Shown here: positions 26,417-36,405 of the stretch, piece after piece | Layout: each line of letters opens with the position of its first letter | Position numbering within the stretch: position 1 is the stretch's first letter | NCBI RefSeq assembly: GCF_009733535.1 | Contig: NZ_SMMI01000014.1 | Span: forward strand, 54,054-118,053 | DNA from: Sphingobacterium endophyticum | GTDB taxonomy: Bacteria > Bacteroidota > Bacteroidia > Sphingobacteriales > Sphingobacteriaceae | Reading direction: 5' to 3' | DNA: 64,000 bases | Translations under genes and position numbers: made by a program | Notes under the pieces: generated by a model | What the model was told of the DNA's origin: nothing | Databases searched by the model: none | Seen by the model: only the letters and a program-made list of their open reading frames with translations

Positions 26417-26992
26417 GTGAAAAAGCGGATTGCTATCTTTGCTTCAGGTTCTGGATCGAATGCCCAAAAAATCATGGAGCATTTTAAATATTCTGACAGT
26501 GCCGAAGTTGCCTTAGTATTAAGTAACAACCCGGATGCGTATGTATTGCAACGCGCCGATAATTTTGAAATTCCTACCCATGTTTTTGACAAGCATGATT
26601 TCTATCAAACCGATGAAATCGTCAACCTGTTGAAAAGATTAGATATCGACTTAGTAGTTCTTGCAGGTTTCTTATGGCTAGTGCCTGAAAACCTCCTAAA
26701 AGGGTTTCCTAACAAGATCATCAATATCCACCCTGCTCTTTTGCCAAAGTTTGGCGGAAAGGGCATGTATGGCGACCGCGTGCATAAAGCAGTAATGGAA
26801 GCCGGTGAAGACGAACATGGAATTACAATTCATTTTGTCAATGAAAATTTTGACGAAGGTGAAATCATACACCAAGCACGTTTCCGTGTGGAACCTGGTG
26901 ACACCCTAGAAATCATCAAATTCAATGGGCAGCAATTGGAACATAACCATTACCCCAAAGTAATCGAGAATTTGCTGAAAAAGTATAATTAG
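26417..26992 (+). CDS. purN: Phosphoribosylglycinamide formyltransferase
   Basis: PurN transfers a formyl group from 10-formyltetrahydrofolate to GAR in purine synthesis. The N-terminal IAIFASGSGSNAQKIMEHF is the phosphate-binding region, DLVVLAGFLWLVPENLL and IINIHPALLPKFGGKGMYG carry the catalytic Asn-His, and HGITIHFVNENFDEGEII the catalytic Asp. The 191-residue length is normal. The start is a GTG that gives the proper N-terminus; no upstream ATG would fit. Copies of the heptamer repeat begin at the stop codon. Confidence 0.95.
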   Translation: MKKRIAIFASGSGSNAQKIMEHFKYSDSAEVALVLSNNPDAYVLQRADNFEIPTHVFDKHDFYQTDEIVNLLKRLDIDLVVLAGFLWLVPENLLKGFPNKIINIHPALLPKFGGKGMYGDRVHKAVMEAGEDEHGITIHFVNENFDEGEIIHQARFRVEPGDTLEIIKFNGQQLEHNHYPKVIENLLKKYN

Positions 26993-27028
26993 GGAGAGAC
27001 AATAGACATAAGACATAAGAACTGAGAT
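26991..27028 (+). repeat. WWAGACA heptamer repeat at the purN stop codon
   Basis: Starting within the TAG stop, the sequence reads GGGAGAGACAATAGACATA and continues in seven-base units (AGACATA, AGACAAT type). It has the same orientation as the gene. An inverted partner follows the converging esterase gene at 27140-27178. Confidence 0.8.
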
Positions 27029-27033
27029 ATTGT

Positions 27034-27068
27034 AAAAAGGGTTTCTATTAAAAAATAGAGACCCTTTT
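27034..27068 (+). terminator. Terminator of purN
   Basis: AAAAGGGTTTCTAT pairs with ATAGAGACCCTTTT, with one G-T wobble and a loop of A residues, and is followed by a T tract. It lies just beyond the heptamer repeat. Confidence 0.8.
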
Positions 27069-27070
27069 TT

Positions 27071-27130
27071 TATTCTTGTAAATCTTTATAGGTTTTTGTC
27101 TATTCTTATAAAACTTTATAGACTCTTATG
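27071..27130. repeat. Two degenerate 30-base tandem units
   Basis: Both units begin TATTCTT(G/A)TAAA and continue with (T/A)CTTTATAG. The period is exactly 30 bases, and the copies differ at several positions. They lie between the purN terminator and the inverted heptamer repeat of the esterase gene. Confidence 0.55.
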
Positions 27131-27139
27131 GACAACATC

Positions 27140-28371
<1,232 letters not shown>

Positions 28372-28466
28372 TTAGGTTATCCAATATACTAATAAAAACA
28401 AAAAGCTGCTAAAGCATTGAACATTAATAATCTAACAAAATTCAGGAAAATTATATTTTAAATAAT

Positions 28467-28474
28467 TATCTTTG
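28467..28474 (+). promoter_or_regulatory. -7 box of purH
   Basis: TATCTTTG is a perfect TAnnTTTG box 18 bases before the purH start. No convincing -33 element is seen. Confidence 0.5.
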
Positions 28475-28492
28475 CGCTCCAAATAAAACGCA

Positions 28493-30019
28493 ATGAATCA
28501 TCCTGTTAAGATTAAAAATGCATTGGTTTCAGTTTACTACAAAGACAACCTTGCACCTCTAATTCAACTACTAAACAAATACGGAGTTACTTTTTATTCC
28601 ACTGGTGGAACTGAATCCTTCATCCGTGACTTAGACATCCCTGTTGAACGTGTTGAAGATTTAACTGGTTATCCTTCTATTTTAGGAGGCCGAGTTAAAA
28701 CATTACATCCGAATGTATTTGGAGGAATCTTGTCTCGCCGTCCATTGGCAGAAGACAAAAAACAAATCGAGGAATACAACATCCCAGAGATCGATTTAGT
28801 AATCGTAGACCTTTACCCATTTGAAGAAACCGTTGCTTCTGGTGCTCCAGAGCAAGACATCATCGAGAAAATCGATATCGGTGGTATTTCTTTAATCCGT
28901 GCTGCTGCAAAGAACTTTAACGATGTTGTCATCATCTCTTCAAAGAATGACTACACAGAACTTGAAGAAATCCTTGCTGCTCAAGAAGGTTCTACTTCAC
29001 TTGAACAACGTAAATCATTCGCAAAACGCGCCTTCAATACATCATCGCACTATGATACTGCGATCTTCAATTATTTCAACCAAGAAGATCCAATTGAAGT
29101 GTTCAAGCAGTCTGAGCAAAATGCTCAAGTGTTGCGTTATGGAGAAAATCCACATCAAAAAGGTATCTTCTTCGGAAATTTAGATGCCATGTTTGATAAA
29201 TTGAATGGAAAAGAATTATCATATAACAACCTGGTTGACGTTGATGCTGCTGTTGCAATTATTGACGAATTTAGCGAGCCAACTTTTGCAATCTTAAAGC
29301 ACACGAATGCTTGTGGAGTGGCATCTCGCCCTTCTATTAAGGCAGCGTGGGAAGCAGCACTTGCATGTGACCCTGTGTCTGCATTCGGCGGTGTGTTAAT
29401 TACTAATGGTGAAGTTGACAAAGCAACTGCTGAGGAAATCAACAACCTATTCTTTGAAGTATTAATCGCTCCTTCTTATACAGAAGAGGCTTTACAAATC
29501 TTGACTGCAAAGAAAAACCGTATTATCCTTCGCCGTAAGGAGGTTCAACTACCAGCTCAACAATTCAAAACTTTGTTGAATGGTGTTATCCTTCAAGATA
29601 AAGACCATACTGTAGAAGGTCCTGAACAAATGACTTCTGTTACAGAAGTTAAACCTACCGCGCAACAATTGGAAGACTTATATTTCGCGAATAAAATCGT
29701 AAAACATACGAAATCAAACACGATTGTCTTTGCTAAAGACGGTACCTTGATCGCTTCAGGTGTCGGACAGACCTCACGTGTGGACGCATTAAAACAAGCT
29801 ATCGAAAAGGCACATTCATTTGGTTTCGACATCAAAGGAAGTGTGATGGCTTCAGATGCATTCTTCCCTTTCCCTGACTGCGTAGAGATTGCTGGAAATG
29901 CTGGAGTAGTTGCAGTTCTTCAACCTGGTGGTTCGATTAAAGATCAACTATCTATCGATATGGCCAATGAAAAAGGTGTTGCCATGGTAACTACTGGTGT
30001 TAGACACTTCAAACACTAA
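28493..30019 (+). CDS. purH: Bifunctional AICAR transformylase / IMP cyclohydrolase
   Basis: PurH carries out the last two steps of IMP synthesis. The N-terminal IMP cyclohydrolase (MGS-like) domain shows IKNALVSVYYKDNLAPLI, TFYSTGGTESFIRD and GRVKTLHPNVFGGIL. The AICAR transformylase domain has LRYGENPHQKG, the catalytic KHTNACGVA (Lys-His) and SVMASDAFFPFPDCVEIA. At 508 residues it has the family's usual length. It is monocistronic in its own promoter-terminator unit, although purN and purM lie within 3 kb on either side. Confidence 0.97.
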   Translation: MNHPVKIKNALVSVYYKDNLAPLIQLLNKYGVTFYSTGGTESFIRDLDIPVERVEDLTGYPSILGGRVKTLHPNVFGGILSRRPLAEDKKQIEEYNIPEIDLVIVDLYPFEETVASGAPEQDIIEKIDIGGISLIRAAAKNFNDVVIISSKNDYTELEEILAAQEGSTSLEQRKSFAKRAFNTSSHYDTAIFNYFNQEDPIEVFKQSEQNAQVLRYGENPHQKGIFFGNLDAMFDKLNGKELSYNNLVDVDAAVAIIDEFSEPTFAILKHTNACGVASRPSIKAAWEAALACDPVSAFGGVLITNGEVDKATAEEINNLFFEVLIAPSYTEEALQILTAKKNRIILRRKEVQLPAQQFKTLLNGVILQDKDHTVEGPEQMTSVTEVKPTAQQLEDLYFANKIVKHTKSNTIVFAKDGTLIASGVGQTSRVDALKQAIEKAHSFGFDIKGSVMASDAFFPFPDCVEIAGNAGVVAVLQPGGSIKDQLSIDMANEKGVAMVTTGVRHFKH

Positions 30020-30041
30020 GCAATAGCTATAAGAATTCATG

Positions 30042-30074
30042 AGCCCTCAGGTTTAAAACCTGAGGGCTTTTTTT
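30042..30074 (+). terminator. Terminator of purH
   Basis: AGCCCTCAGGTT pairs with AACCTGAGGGCT around a small A/T loop and is followed by seven T, 22 bases after the stop. Confidence 0.92.
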
Positions 30075-30141
30075 ATGTTGCCAATCTAAAAAAAATCCTT
30101 GGAATCGTTTTTGCACATTATTTTAAATTAAATCATACACT

Positions 30142-30753
30142 ATGAGACTACTAACATTGATTACACTTAGCTGTATTATAGGTTTATCATCTTGTCAAGA
30201 GAATAAAAATAAACAGACGGAGAATCCTAACACAGTCAGCACGCTCACTGAAACTCCGAAAGACAGCAGCACAAGCATTCAAACAGATTCAACGCTGATT
30301 GTCAGGGAGAATTTCAATAGGATTAATGCCATAAAGAATTGGGATCGCATTGATTCCGCAGAAATACATGAATCAACTGAAGGTGGCATTGCCAAGTATT
30401 ACACAAAAAACAATGTACTTGAGCTTATCAAGGCCAGGCATTATGGTGAAAGTGGCTACACCTTTCAAGACATCTATTTAAAAGATGGTAAACTTTCCTT
30501 TGTATTCGAAGAGCGCTTTGATTATAATACGCATATCATTGACCCCAAATTTGATATGGACAAAACAAAGAAAGCCGGGGAGGTCAGGTATTACTACATG
30601 AATGATAAACTTTTCAACATCATCGCAACAGACAAGGAAAATGAAAAATTCTTAAAGGAATACAAGGATACCGACAAGAACCTGAAAGATGTATTTAATA
30701 AGCTTATCAAGATAAAAGAGAACAACTTCGATCCGACAGGAATATCGGATTAA
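30142..30753 (+). CDS. Hypothetical lipoprotein
   Basis: The 203-residue product has a lipoprotein signal with lipobox LSSC (Cys near residue 19) followed by a polar, Asn/Thr/Ser-rich linker (residues about 20-55). The remaining domain is rich in charged residues and aromatic strands (IAKYYTKNNVLELIKARHYGE, YYYMNDKLFNIIAT). No named family is recognised. It lies alone between purH and purM with no sign of shared function. Confidence 0.65.
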   Translation: MRLLTLITLSCIIGLSSCQENKNKQTENPNTVSTLTETPKDSSTSIQTDSTLIVRENFNRINAIKNWDRIDSAEIHESTEGGIAKYYTKNNVLELIKARHYGESGYTFQDIYLKDGKLSFVFEERFDYNTHIIDPKFDMDKTKKAGEVRYYYMNDKLFNIIATDKENEKFLKEYKDTDKNLKDVFNKLIKIKENNFDPTGISD

Positions 30754-30826
30754 AAGATTCTAATTCAATTTCTTCAATCCCAGTATTTCCACATGAAAAA
30801 CTTTCGCAATAGTCAACAGGTTTGCT

Positions 30827-30834
30827 TATTTTTG
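30827..30834 (+). promoter_or_regulatory. -7 box of purM
   Basis: TATTTTTG lies 7 bases before the purM start, with a TTTC about 21 bases further upstream in place of TTTG. A very short leader is predicted. Confidence 0.5.
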
Positions 30835-30841
30835 CAGCAAG

Positions 30842-32020
30842 ATGTCAGATTTAAAATATAACCAACGAGGTGTATCCGCAGGGAAAGAGGATGTACACAA
30901 CGCAATCAAAAACATTGATAAGGGTTTATTCCCAAAAGCATTCTGTAAGATAGTTCCAGATATTTTGGCAGGTGATGAGCAGTATTGCAACATCATGCAT
31001 GCCGATGGTGCTGGTACGAAGTCTTCTTTAGCCTACGTTTATTGGAAAGAAACAGGCGATGCTAATGTTTGGCGTGGTATTGCTCAGGATGCAATTATTA
31101 TGAACCTGGATGATTTATTGTGCGTTGGTGCTATTGACAATATTATTCTTTCATCGACAATCGGAAGAAACAAGAACAACATCCCTGGAGAAGTCATCGC
31201 TGAAATTATAAACGGAACAGAAGAAATTTTAGCCGAACTAAGGGATATGGGCATTGGTATTTATTCAACTGGAGGTGAAACTGCAGATGTGGGCGACTTG
31301 GTTAGAACAATCATCGTTGACAGTACAGTTACCTGTAGAATGAAACGTGAAGACGTTATCTCCAATCACAAGATTAAAGGCGGCAATGTGATTGTCGGTC
31401 TTGCTTCATACGGTAAAGCAACCTACGAAAAAGAATACAATGGAGGCATGGGGTCCAATGGACTTACCTCTGCCCGTCATGATGTATTCAGCAAATATAT
31501 CGCAGAAAAATATCCTGAAAGTTTTGATCCTGCTGTTCCTTATGAATTAGTTTTCGCAGGAGGTAAGGCACTCACGGACAAAATTAAAACAGAAACTGGT
31601 GAAGAAGTTACAGCGGGTAAACTCGTGCTTTCTCCTACTCGTACTTATGCACCTGTGATCAAACAAATCTTAGACAAATACCGCAGCCAAATCGATGGAA
31701 TGGTCCATTGCTCTGGCGGTGCCCAAACGAAAGTTCTTCACTTTGTGGATGATGTCCACATTATTAAAGACAATCTATTTCCGATTCCACCACTATTTGA
31801 ATTAATCCAAAAGGAATCCAATACGGATTGGCAGGAAATGTATAAAGTATTCAATATGGGTCACCGTATGGAACTTTATGTCCCAGAAGAAATCGCAGCA
31901 GATATCATTAAAATTTCAGAGTCATTTGGCATTCCGGCACAGATCATCGGTCGTGTGGAAGCTGCTGATAAAAAACAAGTGACTATCCGTTCACCATTTG
32001 GAGAATTTATATACGAATAA
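30842..32020 (+). CDS. purM: Phosphoribosylformylglycinamidine cyclo-ligase (AIR synthase)
   Basis: PurM closes the imidazole ring of FGAM with ATP to give AIR. The Bacteroidota form of 392 residues shows IMHADGAGTKSSLAYVYWK, the substrate Gly-rich segment near the start, MNLDDLLCVGAIDNI (metal and ATP), GIYSTGGETADVGDLV and VHCSGGAQTKVLHF. It is longer than the E. coli enzyme but has its core order. The next frame overlaps or abuts its stop. Confidence 0.9.
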   Translation: MSDLKYNQRGVSAGKEDVHNAIKNIDKGLFPKAFCKIVPDILAGDEQYCNIMHADGAGTKSSLAYVYWKETGDANVWRGIAQDAIIMNLDDLLCVGAIDNIILSSTIGRNKNNIPGEVIAEIINGTEEILAELRDMGIGIYSTGGETADVGDLVRTIIVDSTVTCRMKREDVISNHKIKGGNVIVGLASYGKATYEKEYNGGMGSNGLTSARHDVFSKYIAEKYPESFDPAVPYELVFAGGKALTDKIKTETGEEVTAGKLVLSPTRTYAPVIKQILDKYRSQIDGMVHCSGGAQTKVLHFVDDVHIIKDNLFPIPPLFELIQKESNTDWQEMYKVFNMGHRMELYVPEEIAADIIKISESFGIPAQIIGRVEAADKKQVTIRSPFGEFIYE

Positions 32021-32027
32021 ATTGAAG

Positions 32028-32459
32028 GTGAAAGGTAAAAAAACCATAGGAAGAACAGAGGTCATTGACCTGCCTGAACTCGGACTTTACAATATTCATG
32101 CAAAGATCGACACAGGGGCCGAAACATCTGTTTTACACTGTGAAGATATGCAAGTGGTCAAGAAAGCTGGGCACCTCTATATTACCGCTTACATCAGACC
32201 AGAGGAAGATAATGACAAAACATTGAAGCTGACCTTCCCTGTTCATAGGGAAAGAACCGTCAAGAGTTCTTTTGGCCAGTCAGAAATTCGTTATATCTTT
32301 CTAACAAAAATCCGTATGTTTAACGAACTGTATGACATCAAGTTATCTTTTAGAAATCGTTCGTCCATGTCCTATCCAATGCTTTTAGGACGTAACTTTA
32401 TTACGGGGAAATTCTTGGTAGATGTATCTAAAAAAAATTTAGCAAATAACATCATATAA
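32028..32459 (+). CDS. RimB-like retropepsin-family protein
   Basis: This small protein belongs to the family annotated as ATP-dependent zinc protease or RimB (DUF785-like). After IGRTEVIDLPELGL it shows IDTGAETSVLH, an aspartic-protease Asp-Thr-Gly motif like that of single-domain retropepsins, and near the end PMLLGRNFITGKFLVDV, the usual second conserved block. In Pseudomonas RimB cleaves the glutamate tails made by RimK. Here rimK follows 39 bases downstream. The start is uncertain: I choose the GTG just after purM, since the longest frame begins with a TTG inside purM. Confidence 0.75.
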   Translation: MKGKKTIGRTEVIDLPELGLYNIHAKIDTGAETSVLHCEDMQVVKKAGHLYITAYIRPEEDNDKTLKLTFPVHRERTVKSSFGQSEIRYIFLTKIRMFNELYDIKLSFRNRSSMSYPMLLGRNFITGKFLVDVSKKNLANNII

Positions 32460-32498
32460 AACACATAACCTCGTTATCTGTTTAACAAATAAAATATT

Positions 32499-33434
32499 GT
32501 GAAAATAGCCGTACTATCGACGAATAAGTCATTATATTCTACCCGTAGATTGGTAGAAGCTGCCATTAGTAGAGGTCACGAATGTGAGGTCATCGACCAT
32601 ATCCGATGCTATGTAGGCATACAGCAAGGCAAACCCTCCATACATTATAAAGGTCAAGATATCGCAGGTGTTGATGCAATCATCCCTAGAATTGGTTCTT
32701 CAGTGACTTTTTATGGTTCGGCAATCGTTCGCCAGTTTGAAGTAATGGACGTACTCTCTGCCAATCCTTCGCAAGCGATCACGCGCTCAAGGGATAAACT
32801 GAGGTGTATGCAGATCCTTTCTGGTGCTGGTCTAGGACTTCCCATTACAGGGTTTGCCCGGACAGCCTCTAATGTGGACGATTTGATCAATATGGTTGGT
32901 GGAGCTCCTCTAGTGATTAAACTATTGGAAGGAACCCAAGGTATTGGTGTTGTATTAGCTGAAACAAAGAAAGCTGCATCTTCGGTTATCGAAGCTTTTT
33001 ATGGCTTGGGGAATAATATTCTGATCCAAGAATATATCAAAGAAGCAAAAGGAACCGATATCCGTGCATTTGTTGTGGACGGAAAGGTGGTTGGAGCAAT
33101 GAAAAGAACAGCTAAAGAAGGCGAGTTCAGATCAAACTTACACCGAGGAGGTACTGCCGAGGTCGTTAAGCTTACACGCAAAGAGAAAGAAACAGCAATT
33201 GCCGCAGCACGTGCAATGGGATTAACCGTTGCTGGTGTTGATCTCCTTCCTTCTGCTAGAGGACCTCTTATCCTAGAAGTAAACTCATCCCCTGGACTGG
33301 AAGGTATAGAACAAGCTACCGGAAAAGATATTGCAGGCGAGATAATCAAATATCTTGAAAGACAGTATGAGGCTAAACAGCTTGCGAAGCCTGTCACAAC
33401 AAGAAGAAAAATTAAAAAAGAGAGTAATCTTTAG
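32499..33434 (+). CDS. rimK: RimK-family ATP-grasp alpha-L-glutamate ligase
   Basis: RimK adds glutamate residues to a protein C-terminus, ribosomal protein S6 in E. coli. The N-terminal domain starts [19 protein letters not shown] with a GTG start. The ATP-grasp core includes [18 protein letters not shown], the metal/ATP region [22 protein letters not shown] and the closing [28 protein letters not shown]. The 311-residue length is right for the family. It is paired with a RimB-like protease, so reversible poly-glutamylation is the likely joint role. A heptamer repeat begins at its stop codon. Confidence 0.9.
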   Translation: MKIAVLSTNKSLYSTRRLVEAAISRGHECEVIDHIRCYVGIQQGKPSIHYKGQDIAGVDAIIPRIGSSVTFYGSAIVRQFEVMDVLSANPSQAITRSRDKLRCMQILSGAGLGLPITGFARTASNVDDLINMVGGAPLVIKLLEGTQGIGVVLAETKKAASSVIEAFYGLGNNILIQEYIKEAKGTDIRAFVVDGKVVGAMKRTAKEGEFRSNLHRGGTAEVVKLTRKEKETAIAAARAMGLTVAGVDLLPSARGPLILEVNSSPGLEGIEQATGKDIAGEIIKYLERQYEAKQLAKPVTTRRKIKKESNL

Positions 33435-33466
33435 GGAGACAGTAGACAAAAGACAGTAGACATAAG
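33433..33466 (+). repeat. WWAGACA heptamer repeat at the rimK stop codon
   Basis: The TAG stop runs into GGGAGACAGTAGACAAAAG and then GACAGTAGACATAAGA, with seven-base periodicity on the coding strand. A terminator follows at once. Confidence 0.8.
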
Positions 33467-33496
33467 AAAAAGGAAAGGGTGATACCTTTCCTTTTT
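33467..33496. terminator. Terminator between converging rimK and the DUF3857 gene
   Basis: AAAAAGGAAAGG and CCTTTCCTTTTT form a 12-base stem with a 6-base loop and act in both directions. Confidence 0.85.
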
Positions 33497-33525
33497 CTTT
33501 TTGTTTATCGTATTAATTGATTGGC

Positions 33526-36219
33526 TTAAATTCCGTTTCCTTCAGATAAGGATTTAAATCCCTCAGGATTATCTAGGCTATCATCTTTTTGTTCCTTAAG
33601 GTTATTTTCTTCTTCAATCTGATTTTCCTCTTCTACAACAATATCATCAAAATTGTAAGGCACTACAAAGGTCCGTTTTACACGATCTGATTTATACAGA
33701 TAGATACACCATAGTATGCCGATCAAGATTGTCCAAAGATCTCTTGGCGCTAAATTTGTAGAAATGCTAAATTCCGATGAGTTTAATAAATAAAGAAAAA
33801 AGTTTGTAAATAAAATGGTTATAATAGATATACCTTGAATAATAACATAAGTTTGAGGGAATATATCACGACATTTCCAAAATAGAATCGTTAAAAACAA
33901 AGTTGAAACACAAGAAAATACGGAAATCAATAGCCACCAACTTAGGTACATAAAATAAAGTATACTATTTGCTTTATCATTGCTTAAGCCATCAATTATT
34001 TGCCATTGCTTTGCATTTAAAGGGGATTCACTTGTGAAAAAAACACCAAAAATCATCAGATTCCCAAGCGAAAGACCAATGCCCAATATCCATAAAATAC
34101 CAGTAATTTCACTAAAAGGCCTCGCAGGTTCAACACTTATTAAATTTCCAGGTCTGGATTTGATATAATGTTTAAATAAGAACCAACTGAATAATCCACT
34201 TAAGACCATAAATGCTAAAAAAGCGTAAGGACTAAAATCCAATTCATTGATATTAAAATTCTCCAACTCTATTTGATCATTATCATTTAAATAGGGATAA
34301 AAGTTCAATGCAGCGCTTATTTTCTTATAATCAGTAATATAATCCTGAACTTGTTCTGCAGGAATATATGAATCATTAAAACGAAAAGTCGTGGAAATAA
34401 TCAATGTATCTTTCGATGTTTTTAAAAATCTCGAATACCAATAAGAATCTCGTTCGATGACATCTTCATCATGTTCCAAAGAACCAACATTTTGTTTATC
34501 TCTATTGATGATTTTTACAAGGTAATTGATGTTCAAAGGATATTCGACAGAGATTGGCGAAACCCGATCTTCCTCTACTGCTGGAATTCGATCATAAATA
34601 AATTTCATATAAGCTGGGGCACCACGCTTTTCCTCATCAACGACATATTTATCAAGTAAATATTCTTCCTTAATGATGAAAACATTGTTTTTCAAATCAT
34701 CCGTGAATGATATGGGTGTTAAGTGCTTTGCCTTCTTATATAGTTGTTTATAATAGTCTTCATACTCATTTTGGATCTGATTCTTTGCCGTTTCTTTAAA
34801 ATAGGTTCTCATCCGATCCGCCTCATGATCAAAATATGTTGTAGTAACCTTTAAGTTTGCTTTTCCTTCGGGTAATAATTGGAAAACATCTTCAACAGTT
34901 ACAAAATAACCATGACTTGATACGGGTTTTGTTACTTCACTTAATTTTGAACCATTTTCCAGGAATAGAACTTTTCCATAATACGGAAAATAACGGTCCA
35001 TTACATCAGCCCCTTGATTCGTGATGGTTGGATCGACAGCTTTCAACTTTCCCTTGATCACCGCAGCGATCACCATATGGTTAAAAGAATATGGACTTGG
35101 CAGAGATTTATCCAACTCCTTATCTTGATAAGTATTGGCAAGGATTAACGATGATTTTATGTCCTTTCTGGCCAACATAGAGGCCAAAAGCAGTGACTTA
35201 TCCTTACAGTCGCCGTAACGTTGATTAAACACTTTCTCAGGTGCATGTGCACGATGGGAATTTTCACCCATCTCAATCCCCATATAACGGATTGAATTCT
35301 GCACGAAATTCAGACATTTTTCAAAATACGCTGTAGTATCCTGCTTTGATTCAGCCCAAAATTGCTGAATTTGATTATCCAAGGCACTGCCAGCTTTGAT
35401 CTCAGAAATAGGATTAACCCGTTTTGCCCAATCTGCAACCTGTCGCCATGATGAAAATTCAGATGCTTGTATATATGCTGTTTTATCATACCAATAAGGA
35501 ATATAATATTCATCCGAAGTTGATGAGCCCTCTGTTGGTTCCTCCCAGTATAAATAGTCCAAACCATCTTTCACAAGATGCTTATTCGCCTTTGCCCCAT
35601 TGTGCGGCTTGATATTCAGTTTTCTTCCATTTGGAACAACATATACTAAATGCACTAGCCCATTGGGTTCAGATCCTTCTAAATAGTAAAGATTTGAAAA
35701 CTTCCCTTCAAACACAGGATTAAATCCAATGATCGAATAGGAAAATATAATCTTATCCCCTTTTCTTAAATCATCTAAAACGGTGAATGAAGAATATTGA
35801 CCATTATAGATTAATCGGGATAGATCAGTCTCAACCGCAACAGTCTTAAATTTTGATAAATCCAATCTGTCCTGAATCTTTCCGTCCCTTTCTACTTGTA
35901 ACCTATGAATAACAACACGTTGAAATAGCGGATCAAAATCTATGCTCACCTGACCAGCATTTTCAGCCCCGGAGTCATCGCTTAGAACTTTTATTGAATT
36001 GGCATAATGGGTTTGGTTTCCTAGATGATATTGATTCTCTATAAGCTCAAAATAATATCCTAGACTGATCTCATCCAAATTAATTTGCTGAGGTTTTTGA
36101 GAAATTGTCCTTAACCATGCAGGAATCTCTGCCTTAGTTATTTTTATCGAGGGTTGAGCCATTAATGCCGATAGCAACATCAGCAGCAACATGGCTGTTA
36201 ATAAAATTGATTTTCTCAT
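33526..36219 (-). CDS. DUF3857 and transglutaminase-like domain membrane protein
   Basis: The 897-residue product begins with a signal peptide (KSILLTAMLLLMLLSALMAQ). A DUF3857 domain (about residues 55-230) and a transglutaminase-like domain follow, the latter with QRYGDCKDKSLLLASML (Cys338) and a downstream PYSFNHMVIAAV with a candidate His. A further beta-rich domain extends to about 640. The C-terminal quarter has five or six membrane helices (for example PYAFLAFMVLSGLFSWFLF) and an acidic tail. DUF3857-transglutaminase proteins are common and uncharacterised in Bacteroidota; the C-terminal membrane block is less usual. The active-site Cys suggests peptidase- or amidase-type chemistry. 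Confidence 0.8.
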   Translation of the reverse strand: MRKSILLTAMLLLMLLSALMAQPSIKITKAEIPAWLRTISQKPQQINLDEISLGYYFELIENQYHLGNQTHYANSIKVLSDDSGAENAGQVSIDFDPLFQRVVIHRLQVERDGKIQDRLDLSKFKTVAVETDLSRLIYNGQYSSFTVLDDLRKGDKIIFSYSIIGFNPVFEGKFSNLYYLEGSEPNGLVHLVYVVPNGRKLNIKPHNGAKANKHLVKDGLDYLYWEEPTEGSSTSDEYYIPYWYDKTAYIQASEFSSWRQVADWAKRVNPISEIKAGSALDNQIQQFWAESKQDTTAYFEKCLNFVQNSIRYMGIEMGENSHRAHAPEKVFNQRYGDCKDKSLLLASMLARKDIKSSLILANTYQDKELDKSLPSPYSFNHMVIAAVIKGKLKAVDPTITNQGADVMDRYFPYYGKVLFLENGSKLSEVTKPVSSHGYFVTVEDVFQLLPEGKANLKVTTTYFDHEADRMRTYFKETAKNQIQNEYEDYYKQLYKKAKHLTPISFTDDLKNNVFIIKEEYLLDKYVVDEEKRGAPAYMKFIYDRIPAVEEDRVSPISVEYPLNINYLVKIINRDKQNVGSLEHDEDVIERDSYWYSRFLKTSKDTLIISTTFRFNDSYIPAEQVQDYITDYKKISAALNFYPYLNDNDQIELENFNINELDFSPYAFLAFMVLSGLFSWFLFKHYIKSRPGNLISVEPARPFSEITGILWILGIGLSLGNLMIFGVFFTSESPLNAKQWQIIDGLSNDKANSILYFMYLSWWLLISVFSCVSTLFLTILFWKCRDIFPQTYVIIQGISIITILFTNFFLYLLNSSEFSISTNLAPRDLWTILIGILWCIYLYKSDRVKRTFVVPYNFDDIVVEEENQIEEENNLKEQKDDSLDNPEGFKSLSEGNGI

Positions 36220-36356
36220 GTGTTAATAATCAGTAAACGAATATAAACATAAAAGCAAATAATTTTTTAAGTTTCAAAAAATATATAAATACTGAATATC
36301 AACTACTTAACTAATGTATTTTACCGCATATCCTAATACTTCAAATAGCTATAAAC

Positions 36357-36384
36357 AAAAAAGGAAGCCAAAATTAGCTTCCTT
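36357..36384 (-). terminator. Terminator of the polyol/GDPD unit
   Basis: AAGGAAGC pairs with GCTTCCTT over an 8-base loop, followed by T on the leftward strand, 22 bases after the GDPD stop. Confidence 0.85.
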
Positions 36385-36405
36385 TATAAATTTATCTTCC
36401 TGAAT

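Noticed and set aside
31998..32027. Longer N-terminus of the RimB-like protein
   Set aside because: It would start at a TTG within the last codons of purM; family members begin near the IGRTEVIDLPEL block, so the later GTG fits better.
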